Below are positions 17,300-25,913 of a stretch of 64,000 nt of DNA, piece after piece. Origin of the DNA: a virus; IMG/VR virus record IMGVR_UViG_3300048113_001121, positions 62,001 through 126,000 of that record; one strand, given 5' to 3'. The notes beneath the pieces were generated by a model. It did no database searches. It was not told where the DNA came from and worked only from the letters and a program-made list of their open reading frames with translations. The first letter of the stretch is position 1. The number at the start of each line of letters is the position of its first letter. Position numbers and translations under genes: made by a program.

Positions 17300-19174
17300 T
17301 TAAAAGTCTTCATTCTCTAATGGTTTAACTATATTACCACCTTCTAACTCGTTTTCGATTTTTTCCATTTCTGCTTTCATTTCATCAAGTTCCCCCTCCA
17401 AACCACCAATAAAACTATCTTGTTTTGTTGGTGAACTTAAAACTTGTTCAGATTCAACAAGTAAATTAACTACATTCATTACAAAACCAGGGTCCAATGT
17501 TGCCAACTCCAAAAGAAACATACCCCCTTCGTCATCAGTATCTATTTTATTACCGGCAAAAGGTATAGCTTGTTTTATTATTTCTTCAAAAAGATTTTTA
17601 TCATCGTCAAGTTCTTCAATACCTCTATGCCACAATGCCCAATTAATTGCCCATTTGTTTATTCCAGTCGCATCCGTTAAAAATCTACACGCCTCAATTT
17701 TTTTAGCTATTTGATTTTTTCTACTTTCCATTTTTTGTCTTGTGGTATCCCCCTTAACCTCAAGATTTTTCGTACACGCTTTAAAGTCATCCCTTTTGAG
17801 CCAACTCATTGCTGCTCCGCCAAGGACAGGTACTATACTCAAGACTAAGTTAATTTTAAAAGAGTTTAATATCACATCTCTAACATACGCGACCTTTGCA
17901 GATTTAGGCCCATAGTTGTCTATTAATTTTTTGTAATTTTTTTTACTTTTTCCCCATGGGAAACCTCTTTTAGAACCTGAAAGAAACAAATTCGAAATAT
18001 TAGCTCTAATTTTCTGTCTGAGGACTTTATCAGATTCAGCTACTCCCTTTATGGCCTTAATAGGGTTAACACTTTCGTCGCCCCAAAACTTAAATACTGA
18101 AAAAAAGTCATCTGTAATACCTTTCCAAAATTGTTCCCAAGCGGGTACATGTTTTGCGGTCTTACCCCATAGTTTATAAAAATCCCAACCACCGTCTGTT
18201 TCTTTAGTTAATGACTTCCAAACTCTTTTGAATTCTGGGTCTTTTGATGCTACATCATCCAAATAGTTTTTAATCGACACAAATTCATTATTACTTTTCT
18301 TATAAAGTGTCTCCATCTCTTTTTTTAATTGAGTATCTAATTTACCATAAAGATTTGTATTGGTTGTCTTTGTTCTTGCCGCGGCTATCTTTTTAATTTT
18401 ATTAGCTCTCTCGTCAACAATACCGGCCAATTCTTTTAATCTTTTACTTATTTCAAGGTTAAAAGTCCTTTTAGGGTTAGCTAAAATTAATATTTCTTCG
18501 TCTGACAGAGATTCTTTGACTTTTTTCCATTTTGAACTATCAAATATATCGGATACCTTAGTTCCATCTTTCAAAGTCATTGAATTTTTTTCAGGTATTT
18601 TACTACTAGCCACTTTAAGTGTCTCATCTGCGGTTTTTACTAAATCGGCAACTTCCTTAGATATCTTAGACATTAACGAGTCAGGTACTATATTACTATT
18701 TTTAATCGTTACCATTACATCTTTCATGACCGTATCATAAGCGTCCTGAAGACTAAGACCCTTTTCTTTTATTAAGTTTTTTATTGCGGTATCGGCATCC
18801 GTAACTAATTTACCAAGACTCTCATATAATTTTTCAGAGTTAAATATTGAATCAACAAGTTTTTCATAGACCTTAGGGTCTGTTTTTTTAGAAAGTTCTA
18901 ATACATTATCAACACTCTGTTTTAATGTTGTTGTGTTATCAGTTAAATCTTTCATTTCTTTTTTAAGTAAAGTGGATAACTCATCTGAAACTTTAACTCC
19001 TCCAATAACTATTTCATCAGCAGCTGATTTTACTATTAAAGAAGGGTCTACATTCTTACCTGCCTTTACACCCATCATCAATAAATCATCCCAAAACGAT
19101 TCATTTATAATGAATTTTAAACCCATTATATCTTGTATTCTACTAACTTCAGTTATTATTTTTTTATTCTTCAT
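17300..19174 (-). CDS. Large tagged late protein with one hydrophobic segment
   Basis: 624 residues. The tag is ITEVSRIQDIMG at 6-17 with a second site INES near 23-26. A long helical region (30-330) is followed by a Trp/Lys-rich part and a hydrophobic stretch INLVLSIVPVLGGAAMSWL near 435, which could be a membrane segment; then two Cys (KACTKN, EACRF) and an acidic helical end. The architecture of long coiled helices plus one membrane-compatible segment is seen in ejected head or tail proteins. It overlaps the upstream gene by 11 nt. Confidence 0.72.
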   Translation of the reverse strand: MKNKKIITEVSRIQDIMGLKFIINESFWDDLLMMGVKAGKNVDPSLIVKSAADEIVIGGVKVSDELSTLLKKEMKDLTDNTTTLKQSVDNVLELSKKTDPKVYEKLVDSIFNSEKLYESLGKLVTDADTAIKNLIKEKGLSLQDAYDTVMKDVMVTIKNSNIVPDSLMSKISKEVADLVKTADETLKVASSKIPEKNSMTLKDGTKVSDIFDSSKWKKVKESLSDEEILILANPKRTFNLEISKRLKELAGIVDERANKIKKIAAARTKTTNTNLYGKLDTQLKKEMETLYKKSNNEFVSIKNYLDDVASKDPEFKRVWKSLTKETDGGWDFYKLWGKTAKHVPAWEQFWKGITDDFFSVFKFWGDESVNPIKAIKGVAESDKVLRQKIRANISNLFLSGSKRGFPWGKSKKNYKKLIDNYGPKSAKVAYVRDVILNSFKINLVLSIVPVLGGAAMSWLKRDDFKACTKNLEVKGDTTRQKMESRKNQIAKKIEACRFLTDATGINKWAINWALWHRGIEELDDDKNLFEEIIKQAIPFAGNKIDTDDEGGMFLLELATLDPGFVMNVVNLLVESEQVLSSPTKQDSFIGGLEGELDEMKAEMEKIENELEGGNIVKPLENEDF

Positions 19175-20897
19175 TTTCTTGTTTTTTTAATATTTCTTCC
19201 ATTTTTGCTATGGTATCTTCACCAACCACACCATCAAATCCTTCACCACCAAGATAATCTAGTTGGAATTCATAAACGGCACTTGACGTATCTGGCCCAA
19301 AATCCGCGTCTGGTTTATCACTTAAATAAACTTTATTTTCGTTATCTTTAGTTTTTATTTTATTTAATAATGTTTGAACGTATTTCGTGGAGACCCCCTT
19401 GTCCCCTTCTTGGATGGTACCCGTTCCATTTCTCAACATTTTAACGGTTATGTTATGACCACTTCTAAATGAAATGGTATCCTTTAAACTACTTCCAAGT
19501 TTATCTAAATCTATTTTTTCTGCGTCGGTTGGACCCTTAGTATATGAAGCTATAAGCCCCCCACCTTCTTCAGTATTAGGAATTTCTTTTATTGATTTTT
19601 CAATCGCACCTTTAATTTTATCGATACCGTTTGTATTTTCAGTTCCGTCCTCATTCCAAACTAAACTCCAAAGACCTTTACCCATTAATTTAAGGACCTC
19701 ACCTATACCTTCATCATATGCCATATCCATTATTGCTCCATAATCTGAACCTATTTGTTTTGAAGTTCCGTCAGGTAGTTCTGCAATAAAATTTCTCATT
19801 CTTCTTCTCTTTTCCTCGCCAAGAGATTTACCGACACTGTAGGCCAACCAAATTTGGTCAAATGTATATGTAAGACCCACAGCTAAACCTAATCCTTTAG
19901 ATAACTTCGCTAACGCATATAATTGTTTACCAAGAGGTAACTTAAGTAACATTGACTTTGCTTTTAGTACCGAGTATTTAAGTGTTTCTTTAGACAATAA
20001 TGAAGCATTTTTTATACTCGCCTTTCTAAAAATTAGATATTTTTCTAAATCGGCTTTAGGTAAATTTTCTAAACCTTTTTCACTCACATTCTTTATTATT
20101 TTTACCATATCGTCAGGTGCACCTGCAACTTCTTGTAAAACCTTTAATTCGTACTTACCTAAACCTTTAAACATTTTAATTACCTTAAAAAATTCATCAC
20201 CTGGTATTACAGCTAAAGCTCCTGCCATTCCAGCTGAATAATAATCTCTTTCCTCTATGTAAAGATACGCGTCTGCAAGGGCTACACCACCTGCGGCTAC
20301 TAATGAAACAGTACTTACAGTACCTAAAGCTACTGCTACAGAACCTCCAGCGGTAAAAGGTGCCGCGGCAATCGCAGCAACAAAACCTAACCCAATAAGT
20401 CCCATTTCTAAATAACCTAACGTCTCATGAGTACCTCTATTTTCGGCTTTAGGTCCATAAAAAGAACTCCAATCATTCCAATCCATATCATAAATTTCAT
20501 CTAAGTACTTATCACTACTACAATAAACTGTTGTATTTGATGTACAATCACAAGATTTTACTTTACCACATAATTTTACAACGGCTCTTTCAGACTTGTA
20601 TGGTAAGTAGTATTTACCATTTTTACCACTTTTACGAGGTTCTTGAGGTTCTTCATTGGTAATATATAGTGACATTTCATCGTCAAGTTGTTCAGCTTCA
20701 GTTTTCTCTTTCGGTTTGGATTTTTTAGTCTTATTAGGGCCGGGAATCTTTGTTCCTGTTATCGATGTAGTACCTGGTTTACCAATATTACGTGTCCAAG
20801 CTGGGTCTTGTTCCATTAAAGTCTTAGACCTATCGTAGTTCATTAAAACAACAATTTGTTTTAATTCTTCCGTTATTATTTTATTATTGTTATCCAT
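19164..20897 (-). CDS. Tagged protein with membrane segments and C-terminal peptidoglycan-binding domain
   Basis: 577 residues. The tag is IITEELKQIVVLMNYDRSKT (6-25) followed by LMEQ. Residues 100-150 hold several Cys (KLCGKVKSCDCTSN). From about 160 to 215 there are Gly/Ala-rich membrane-like segments (GLIGLGFVAAIAAAPFTAGG and more) of the kind seen before toxin domains and in ejection proteins. Near 330 another hydrophobic helix follows. The last 75 residues form a PG-binding-1 type repeat: QEGDKGVSTKYVQTLLNKI, DADFGPDTSSAVYEFQ and GVVGEDTIAKM. A late box lies 5 nt before the ATG. It probably acts at the cell envelope during entry. Confidence 0.78.
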   Translation of the reverse strand: MDNNNKIITEELKQIVVLMNYDRSKTLMEQDPAWTRNIGKPGTTSITGTKIPGPNKTKKSKPKEKTEAEQLDDEMSLYITNEEPQEPRKSGKNGKYYLPYKSERAVVKLCGKVKSCDCTSNTTVYCSSDKYLDEIYDMDWNDWSSFYGPKAENRGTHETLGYLEMGLIGLGFVAAIAAAPFTAGGSVAVALGTVSTVSLVAAGGVALADAYLYIEERDYYSAGMAGALAVIPGDEFFKVIKMFKGLGKYELKVLQEVAGAPDDMVKIIKNVSEKGLENLPKADLEKYLIFRKASIKNASLLSKETLKYSVLKAKSMLLKLPLGKQLYALAKLSKGLGLAVGLTYTFDQIWLAYSVGKSLGEEKRRRMRNFIAELPDGTSKQIGSDYGAIMDMAYDEGIGEVLKLMGKGLWSLVWNEDGTENTNGIDKIKGAIEKSIKEIPNTEEGGGLIASYTKGPTDAEKIDLDKLGSSLKDTISFRSGHNITVKMLRNGTGTIQEGDKGVSTKYVQTLLNKIKTKDNENKVYLSDKPDADFGPDTSSAVYEFQLDYLGGEGFDGVVGEDTIAKMEEILKKQENEE

Positions 20898-20902
20898 TAC
20901 TT

Positions 20903-20910
20903 TATAAATA
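20903..20910 (-). promoter_or_regulatory. Late-type box TATTTATA
   Basis: 5 nt before the ATG of the 577-aa protein; it should drive the operon down to 15269. Confidence 0.65.
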
Positions 20911-20912
20911 TG

Positions 20913-21584
20913 TTAATTAAGGGGATTTGACTTACCTCTACTTATTCCTGTTTCCCACGTACCTGTGGAATCAATATGATTACCCTTACCTCTATTAACA
21001 CCACTGTTCCATACTGCTACAGTTAATGTGTTAGCGGGACCTCTACTTATTCCCGTTTCCCATGTTGTAACATTGGCATTTGTTGATGAGGAATCAGCCT
21101 CTCCACCACCGTCTTCTTGTTCTCCCATCTCTTCTTTGTCACCATAGATTTCAGGGTCTTTTAATCCGTATTTTTTAATCATCTCACCAGCAACTGAATT
21201 TGCCTCATCTTCAATAGGTCCACCAACGTTGGATACCTTACCTTCAAGGTCCCCTTTTTCATTTTGCATGTGATGTACTAACTCATGAGCGATAGAACGT
21301 AAAACGTCTACCAATGCCCTTCCTAAGGTAAAGACTCTTATTTCAGAATCCTCAAATTTCTCATCTTCACCGTCTTTGTACTTATAAACTGCGGTTGTCT
21401 TAATTCCGTCTTTATCATTTTGAAGTTTAACTTCAACGTCATTATTGATGTTAAGTTCTTTTTTTACGAAATCGACAAAATCATCAATGGTCTTTTTCTC
21501 TGAGGAATCAAATTGTGATTCGCCTTCAGATATGATACCCATGATTCCTTTTATTCGTGATATTTCATTTATTAAGTGACCCAT
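20913..21584 (-). CDS. Tagged zinc metalloprotease-like protein with C-terminal repeats
   Basis: 223 residues. The tag LINEISRIKGIMGIISEGE covers residues 3-22. A gluzincin-like active site follows: RSIAHELVHHM (HExxH) and, about 25 residues later, IEDEANSVAGEM with the presumed third ligand Glu. After an acidic linker the C-terminus carries three copies of a short repeat (TWETGISRG, VWNSGVNRG, TWETGISRG, each followed by x-x-N). The enzyme could cut cell-wall or host proteins after entry, or virion proteins during assembly. A late box lies 5 nt before the ATG. Confidence 0.8.
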   Translation of the reverse strand: MGHLINEISRIKGIMGIISEGESQFDSSEKKTIDDFVDFVKKELNINNDVEVKLQNDKDGIKTTAVYKYKDGEDEKFEDSEIRVFTLGRALVDVLRSIAHELVHHMQNEKGDLEGKVSNVGGPIEDEANSVAGEMIKKYGLKDPEIYGDKEEMGEQEDGGGEADSSSTNANVTTWETGISRGPANTLTVAVWNSGVNRGKGNHIDSTGTWETGISRGKSNPLN

Positions 21585-21589
21585 AATTC

Positions 21590-21597
21590 AATAAATA
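21590..21597 (-). promoter_or_regulatory. Late-type box TATTTATT
   Basis: 5 nt before the ATG of the metalloprotease-like gene. Confidence 0.6.
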
Positions 21598-21620
21598 TTA
21601 TAAAAAAGCATTATCTTCCA

Positions 21621-21649
21621 TTGCAGTTAAATAAAAAGGCTTATCTTTG
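21621..21649 (+). promoter_or_regulatory. Host-like promoter with AAAGGCT extension
   Basis: TTGC at 21621, then AAAGGCTTATCTTTG ending at 21649. It precedes the lipoprotein gene by 24 nt. Confidence 0.7.
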
Positions 21650-21673
21650 TATTAAATAAAATACATAAACATT

Positions 21674-22153
21674 ATGAAAAATATACTATTCCTTTTATCT
21701 TTACTCATCACATTAGTTGGATGTGAGAAATACGAACTAGAAACTTACCCTACATTAGATGGTACATACCTTGTTAGTTTTATTAGACACGATGGTGTCA
21801 ATACCTATGAAGGGTACGATGAAAATAACACAACATATGATGGTATGGTATCTACAACTATTGGTGATTTAAATGTTGGTACTGAAAAGGTTTCATTTAG
21901 TGGTAGAACTTTCTACAAAGGTTATCAAGTAACTCAAGGAAGTGATGATTGGACCGAATCATATTACTGTGAAGTGATTCAAGGAATCGATGGTTATTGG
22001 GATGATTTATTGATTGATTATGACGGACTCCCAAGGAACTTTATAATTGAAGAAGATGGTTTAGAACATTTGGTACTAAAATTTCCTAATCAACACTTGA
22101 ATAATGGTGAAAATGTTAATATGTGGATTAGACTCTCAAGAGTAGGTCCTTAA
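21674..22153 (+). CDS. Predicted lipoprotein
   Basis: 159 residues. The N-terminus MKNILFLLSLLITLVGCEKY is a lipoprotein signal with the lipobox LVGC, so Cys17 should be lipidated and the mature protein anchored in the envelope. The remainder is a small beta-rich domain (GTYLVSFIRHDG, VSFSGRTFYKGYQV, FIIEEDGLEHLVLKF) without a recognised family. Phage lipoproteins often block superinfection; that role is a guess here. It has a host-like promoter and a terminator of its own, so it is an independent unit. Confidence 0.8.
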   Translation: MKNILFLLSLLITLVGCEKYELETYPTLDGTYLVSFIRHDGVNTYEGYDENNTTYDGMVSTTIGDLNVGTEKVSFSGRTFYKGYQVTQGSDDWTESYYCEVIQGIDGYWDDLLIDYDGLPRNFIIEEDGLEHLVLKFPNQHLNNGENVNMWIRLSRVGP

Positions 22154-22157
22154 ATAG

Positions 22158-22188
22158 AAAAAGTGGTCAATCGACCACTTTTACTTTT
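22158..22188. terminator. Bidirectional terminator between convergent genes
   Basis: GTGGTC and GACCAC pair over AATC, flanked by A-run and T-run on both sides, between the lipoprotein gene and the minus-strand gene ending at 22181. Confidence 0.85.
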
Positions 22189-22681
22189 TTAATATGTTTT
22201 GAACGTGTCTTATATTTCTAATAAACTTTTCAGGGTTTTCTTTTGCCCATTCCTTAATAGATTCGGGTAGTTTGGATTTTTTTAATTCTTCCATCACGAC
22301 AACACTTAGATTCCTTTCTTTACCTCCATTAGACTCAACCATAACGTCACCTAACGACATTAATAAGTCTCTCTTAAGTTTAGGTGTCTCAGCGGAGAAA
22401 GTTATTGAGAACTCATTATTTTCGGCCCACGACCTTAAATCTTTTAAGTTTAAAAACTTTTTCTCTTCAAAAGGGAATTTTTTTAATAACCTGTCAGGTG
22501 AAGTGTAAATACCATATATTTTCATACTAGGACTAACTAATAAAGTTATTTTGTGTTCATCCATCCCAAAGAAAACGGGTTTCTTTAAGAAGATTTTACC
22601 TAATAATCTATTAATAAGTTCAACCATAGAAGAACCCTGAGATTTTTCATTATCGTTATGTGGTGTAAAATTTCCTGACAT
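22181..22681 (-). CDS. Hypothetical late protein
   Basis: 166 residues with no recognised family. The N-terminus is hydrophilic, followed by an alpha/beta sequence (KITLLVSPSMKIYGIYTSPD, then a Lys-rich helix) and a helical end IKEWAKENPEKFIRNIRHVQ. The late-type box lies 3 nt before the ATG. Confidence 0.7.
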   Translation of the reverse strand: MSGNFTPHNDNEKSQGSSMVELINRLLGKIFLKKPVFFGMDEHKITLLVSPSMKIYGIYTSPDRLLKKFPFEEKKFLNLKDLRSWAENNEFSITFSAETPKLKRDLLMSLGDVMVESNGGKERNLSVVVMEELKKSKLPESIKEWAKENPEKFIRNIRHVQNILKK

Positions 22682-22684
22682 AAC

Positions 22685-22692
22685 TATAAATA
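22685..22692 (-). promoter_or_regulatory. Late-type box TATTTATA
   Basis: 3 nt before the ATG of the 166-aa gene. Confidence 0.65.
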
Positions 22693-22695
22693 GTC

Positions 22696-23013
22696 TTAAT
22701 TATATTCTTCTTCAGGTTTTCTATCAGGAAAAACAATATAATATTCATTTAAAAATGATAACAACTCATCTTCATCAATAAATTGTTCATCAACCTCTTC
22801 TACCTCATCATTCCATGTTTCCATACCATCAAAATCCATGTCATAGTCATCAAAAATATCTGTAGTCATATCAATATTATATCCAAACTCTTCAACATAA
22901 TGATATTCAATAGTATCGGATACAATATTATCATTGTTTAACACTTGAAACTCGACTTTTAGTATATTATTACTTTTATTTATATATGAACTTATAATTT
23001 CTATAATTTCCAT
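22696..23013 (-). CDS. Small acidic hypothetical protein
   Basis: 105 residues, very acidic (DDYDMDFDGMETWNDEVEEV). It ends with a helix DEDELLSFLNEYYIVFPDR. The divergent gene at 23061 has the same length, the same kind of beta strands at its start and a similar end (KNDLLEFIIDYFSDKDYPEL), so the two may be old paralogues. Function unknown. Confidence 0.65.
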   Translation of the reverse strand: MEIIEIISSYINKSNNILKVEFQVLNNDNIVSDTIEYHYVEEFGYNIDMTTDIFDDYDMDFDGMETWNDEVEEVDEQFIDEDELLSFLNEYYIVFPDRKPEEEYN

Positions 23014-23060
23014 TTCCTTAATTAAATAAATCGTTTATTTTATATACAAATATCTAAAAA

Positions 23061-23378
23061 ATGACAAAACACCTAATAGAACTACTTGATTATGATTTTA
23101 TTGACGGAACATTAAACATAATGTTTTCACTAAATAATGAAGAAGGATACAGAGAAATAGAAATTTGTGAAGGAGACTTCTCAGATTATATTGAATCAAT
23201 AGGAAATTTAGAAGTATTTAGTGACGAATGGGATTACGCGACAGAAAGTCATTACACCAAAGATTGGGTCATATCATATGATGAGTATATTGAGGATTAT
23301 TTAGAGAAGAATGATTTACTAGAATTTATTATTGACTACTTTTCAGATAAGGATTATCCTGAACTAATAATAGAATAA
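23061..23378 (+). CDS. Small acidic hypothetical protein
   Basis: 105 residues, possible paralogue of the divergent gene at 22696. It begins a plus-strand run with the two oxygenase-like genes that follow (3- and 14-nt gaps). No motif recognised. Confidence 0.68.
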   Translation: MTKHLIELLDYDFIDGTLNIMFSLNNEEGYREIEICEGDFSDYIESIGNLEVFSDEWDYATESHYTKDWVISYDEYIEDYLEKNDLLEFIIDYFSDKDYPELIIE

Positions 23379-23381
23379 TAC

Positions 23382-23960
23382 ATGAGAGTTAATACATTAA
23401 TAATTGATGATTTCTATATCAATCCTGATGAGGTAAGAGAATACGCCTTAACTCAAGATTTTGATGTAGATGGTAATTACCCTGGTCATCGTACAGTCTC
23501 ACATTTAGATGACGACTTAAAAGATAGTTTACAGAATTTAGTAGAACCATTTGCAGGTAAAATCACATATTGGGGAGGAGACTATTCAGGTAGTTTTCAA
23601 TACACAACATCAGAAGACCGTTCTTGGATACATTCAGATAGTACCACAGGATGGGCAGCAGTATTATACTTAACTCCAGACGCACCTGTAAGTTCAGGTA
23701 CTGGATTATATAAACATAAAGAAACAGGTCTTTGCGGTTGGGATAATAGTAAATATACTGAGGAAGAGACTTCGTTAGCCCCTCATATGTCAGAAGCCAG
23801 AGATTATACTAAATGGGACTTAGTCGATAGATTAGGTAATAAATTTAATCGTTTAGTAATGTATCGTTCAGATAACTATCACGTATCAATGGATTACTTT
23901 GGTAAAGATAAGTATGATGGTAGATTGTTTCAGGTATTCTTTTTTACAACTGAATACTAA
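23382..23960 (+). CDS. Fe(II)/2-oxoglutarate oxygenase-like protein (DUF6445-type)
   Basis: 192 residues. FQYTTSEDRSWIHSDSTTGW holds the H-x-D pair, then AAVLYLTPDAPVSSGTGLY is the core strand, and RLVMYRSDNYHVSMDYFG plus GRLFQVFFF carries the second His and an Arg that could bind 2-oxoglutarate. This is the double-stranded beta-helix layout of DUF6445 proteins, known from phages and tailoring loci. The substrate is unknown. It directly precedes a second oxygenase. Confidence 0.75.
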   Translation: MRVNTLIIDDFYINPDEVREYALTQDFDVDGNYPGHRTVSHLDDDLKDSLQNLVEPFAGKITYWGGDYSGSFQYTTSEDRSWIHSDSTTGWAAVLYLTPDAPVSSGTGLYKHKETGLCGWDNSKYTEEETSLAPHMSEARDYTKWDLVDRLGNKFNRLVMYRSDNYHVSMDYFGKDKYDGRLFQVFFFTTEY

Positions 23961-23974
23961 TTATAAATTAAAAT

Positions 23975-24691
23975 ATGAAAGATTTAATTAACCCTAATTT
24001 AGACTTAAAAAAAATACATAAATCCTTTAAAGAGAAGGGTTATGTTGTTATAGATAACTACTTAAAAGATGAAGTCGCTGAAAATTTAAATAATTTCTTT
24101 AGTTATGAAATGCCCACCGATTGGTGGTCAATAGCTACGTTTCCGTCTAAAAATATTAATGGAGTTAGTTATTTTAGAAATACACCTGAAGAATACAATA
24201 ACATACAGAAAGCAAGACAATACTCCACAGACTCTTTTGGTAGAAACGAATTTTCATATTCTTTTCATCGAACTTTAGATAATCATTTTGATGATTGTGA
24301 TTGTACCGAATGTCAGATTAGAAAGTTTTTGGATGGTAATGAATCTCACGACTTAGTCTCAAAAGTAACTGATTTAACAATTACGGGCTCTAATGAGGTT
24401 TTCGCTGCTTGTTATGTTCCTGGTGATTTTTTATCACCACATCAAGATAGTCCTAATGGCATTATCGGATTCGTTTTACAGTTAACTAAAGATTGGAAAC
24501 CTGAATATGGTGGATTACTACATTTTTTAAATGATGATGGGGATGTTGTTGAAAATGTTGAAACACCTAAATTTAATAGTTTAACACTATTCTTACTACC
24601 TGAAGATAAAGGTAAACTACATTATGTTTCCCACGTAAACCCAGGAACACCTGAGATACGATTATCCCTCACTGGTTGGTATAGGAATTAA
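23975..24691 (+). CDS. Fe(II)/2-oxoglutarate oxygenase (prolyl hydroxylase-like)
   Basis: 238 residues. Metal ligands are intact: YVPGDFLSPHQDS (H-x-D), then a distal His in LHYVSHVNPG, and an Arg about ten residues later in EIRLSLTGWY for 2-oxoglutarate. GGLLHFLND is the usual GG-x-L strand. A CDCTEC cluster lies in an inserted loop near residue 110. These enzymes hydroxylate protein or small-molecule substrates. It converges with the next gene with 30 nt overlap. Confidence 0.85.
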   Translation: MKDLINPNLDLKKIHKSFKEKGYVVIDNYLKDEVAENLNNFFSYEMPTDWWSIATFPSKNINGVSYFRNTPEEYNNIQKARQYSTDSFGRNEFSYSFHRTLDNHFDDCDCTECQIRKFLDGNESHDLVSKVTDLTITGSNEVFAACYVPGDFLSPHQDSPNGIIGFVLQLTKDWKPEYGGLLHFLNDDGDVVENVETPKFNSLTLFLLPEDKGKLHYVSHVNPGTPEIRLSLTGWYRN

Positions 24692-25069
24692 TTCGGGGTG
24701 TAAGTCAAAAACCATTTTTATTAATGTTTCTAAACAGTAACATTCCTTACCTGATTGGTCGTAAATTAATTGACCATCCACCACACTAATTATTCTAGGG
24801 TTAAATTGGTGATGTTTGTAATCCCATATTATACTATCGTTCAACCCAAAATATTCCATAATTTTTGGATTTTCATTTATAGTGGTTTGGAAAAATACTA
24901 CTTCAGGAAATTCGTCATTTAAATTTTTATTTACACTTTCTATTTTATCATTAAAAGGTTTAATACTTAAAGTGGAGTCTTCTTGACCTTCCTTAAATAA
25001 AAACCATATAATCTTATGGTGTTTAGTTATGTGTTCAAATAGATTATTATCGTTTACGTTATATACCAT
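24662..25069 (-). CDS. Hypothetical protein, possible thioredoxin-like fold
   Basis: 135 residues: a leading helix, strand KIIWFLFKEG, helix, strand VVFFQTTIN, then RIISVVDGQLIYDQSG, which recalls the P-x-h-x-h-x-x-x-G strand pair of thioredoxin-like proteins. The usual CxxC is absent; only CYC appears late. The fold call is weak. It starts one base inside the preceding minus-strand gene's stop region and is co-transcribed with the degenerate oxygenase gene. Confidence 0.6.
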   Translation of the reverse strand: MVYNVNDNNLFEHITKHHKIIWFLFKEGQEDSTLSIKPFNDKIESVNKNLNDEFPEVVFFQTTINENPKIMEYFGLNDSIIWDYKHHQFNPRIISVVDGQLIYDQSGKECYCLETLIKMVFDLHPELIPIPTSEG

Positions 25070-25668
25070 TATCTAAAAGTTTTTCCCGTTACATTTAAAG
25101 TTATTGTACGTTTTACGCCTGAAAGTATAGGTGTGGTTCTTTGTAGTAAGTAAGATGGGAATATGACCACATCGCCGACACTAAACTTAGGTCGTAATAT
25201 TTCATAACCACAATTAAACTCAGTATCCCCACCATTATATTCTTCTTTAAGAGATAAATGTAGAGTTACTGATAATTTATTAGTATTTGAATTTACTATA
25301 TCAGAATACCATAAGTAATGACCACTATTATCTGTATAGGTGTTATACTCCATAAATTGATTAATACCATCCACATTAAAATTCCAACCCATTTCCTGAT
25401 TAGCACTAACAGATAAATCATAAATTTTATCATAAATCCATGAAGTCTCATCATTTATTGGTAAGTAACTAACGCTATTTCTTCTTTTCGTATCGACAGA
25501 AATATCGGAATAATCCAATTCGTTAATTTCTGAATCTAATTTTTCACATATTAATATTATATCATTAATTTCTTTATCATTAAATATTTCTTTATAATAG
25601 TAGTAATTTAACATATCGGGGATAGTATCAATAGTTTCGGTTTTGGCGGTAAAATTTGTTTTAGACAT
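25069..25668 (-). CDS. 2-oxoglutarate oxygenase fold protein with lost metal ligands
   Basis: 199 residues. The overall pattern is a phage-type dioxygenase: YNGGDTEFNCG, FSVGDVVIFPSYLLQRTTPI and SGVKRTITLNVTG. In active relatives the first ligand pair reads W-H-x-D and the later strand reads L-x-H-R-V-T-P. Here they read WYSD and LLQRTTP, so both His ligands are replaced (by Tyr and Gln) while the Asp and the Arg remain. It is probably not an Fe enzyme any more; a binding or regulatory role is possible. Confidence 0.75.
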   Translation of the reverse strand: MSKTNFTAKTETIDTIPDMLNYYYYKEIFNDKEINDIILICEKLDSEINELDYSDISVDTKRRNSVSYLPINDETSWIYDKIYDLSVSANQEMGWNFNVDGINQFMEYNTYTDNSGHYLWYSDIVNSNTNKLSVTLHLSLKEEYNGGDTEFNCGYEILRPKFSVGDVVIFPSYLLQRTTPILSGVKRTITLNVTGKTFR

Positions 25669-25718
25669 AGATTTCTATTATATTATTATTATCTTTATAA
25701 AATAAAAGTAAGTGACCT

Positions 25719-25913
25719 ATGACAGATATCAATATAAGTAATTATTATTTTAAAGCCGAAAATGTTTTATTTTCATGTACTAACCTATCTCAAGTAAAAA
25801 ATTCATTAAACTATATTAAACTTTATTATAAGTTAACGGGAGATTATTGTGGGTACACAATTTTAGTTAGAAAGTATCATAAACTACTAAATGAGTTAAC
25901 TACGAATGATTAA
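25719..25913 (+). CDS. Small hypothetical protein
   Basis: 64 residues, helical, with LSQVKNSLNYIKLYYKLTGD and a C-terminal KYHKLLNEL. Such short proteins occur in front of phage tail or glycosylation genes, but no function is known. Its stop overlaps the start of the GT17 gene by 8 nt, so they are co-translated. Confidence 0.65.
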   Translation: MTDINISNYYFKAENVLFSCTNLSQVKNSLNYIKLYYKLTGDYCGYTILVRKYHKLLNELTTND

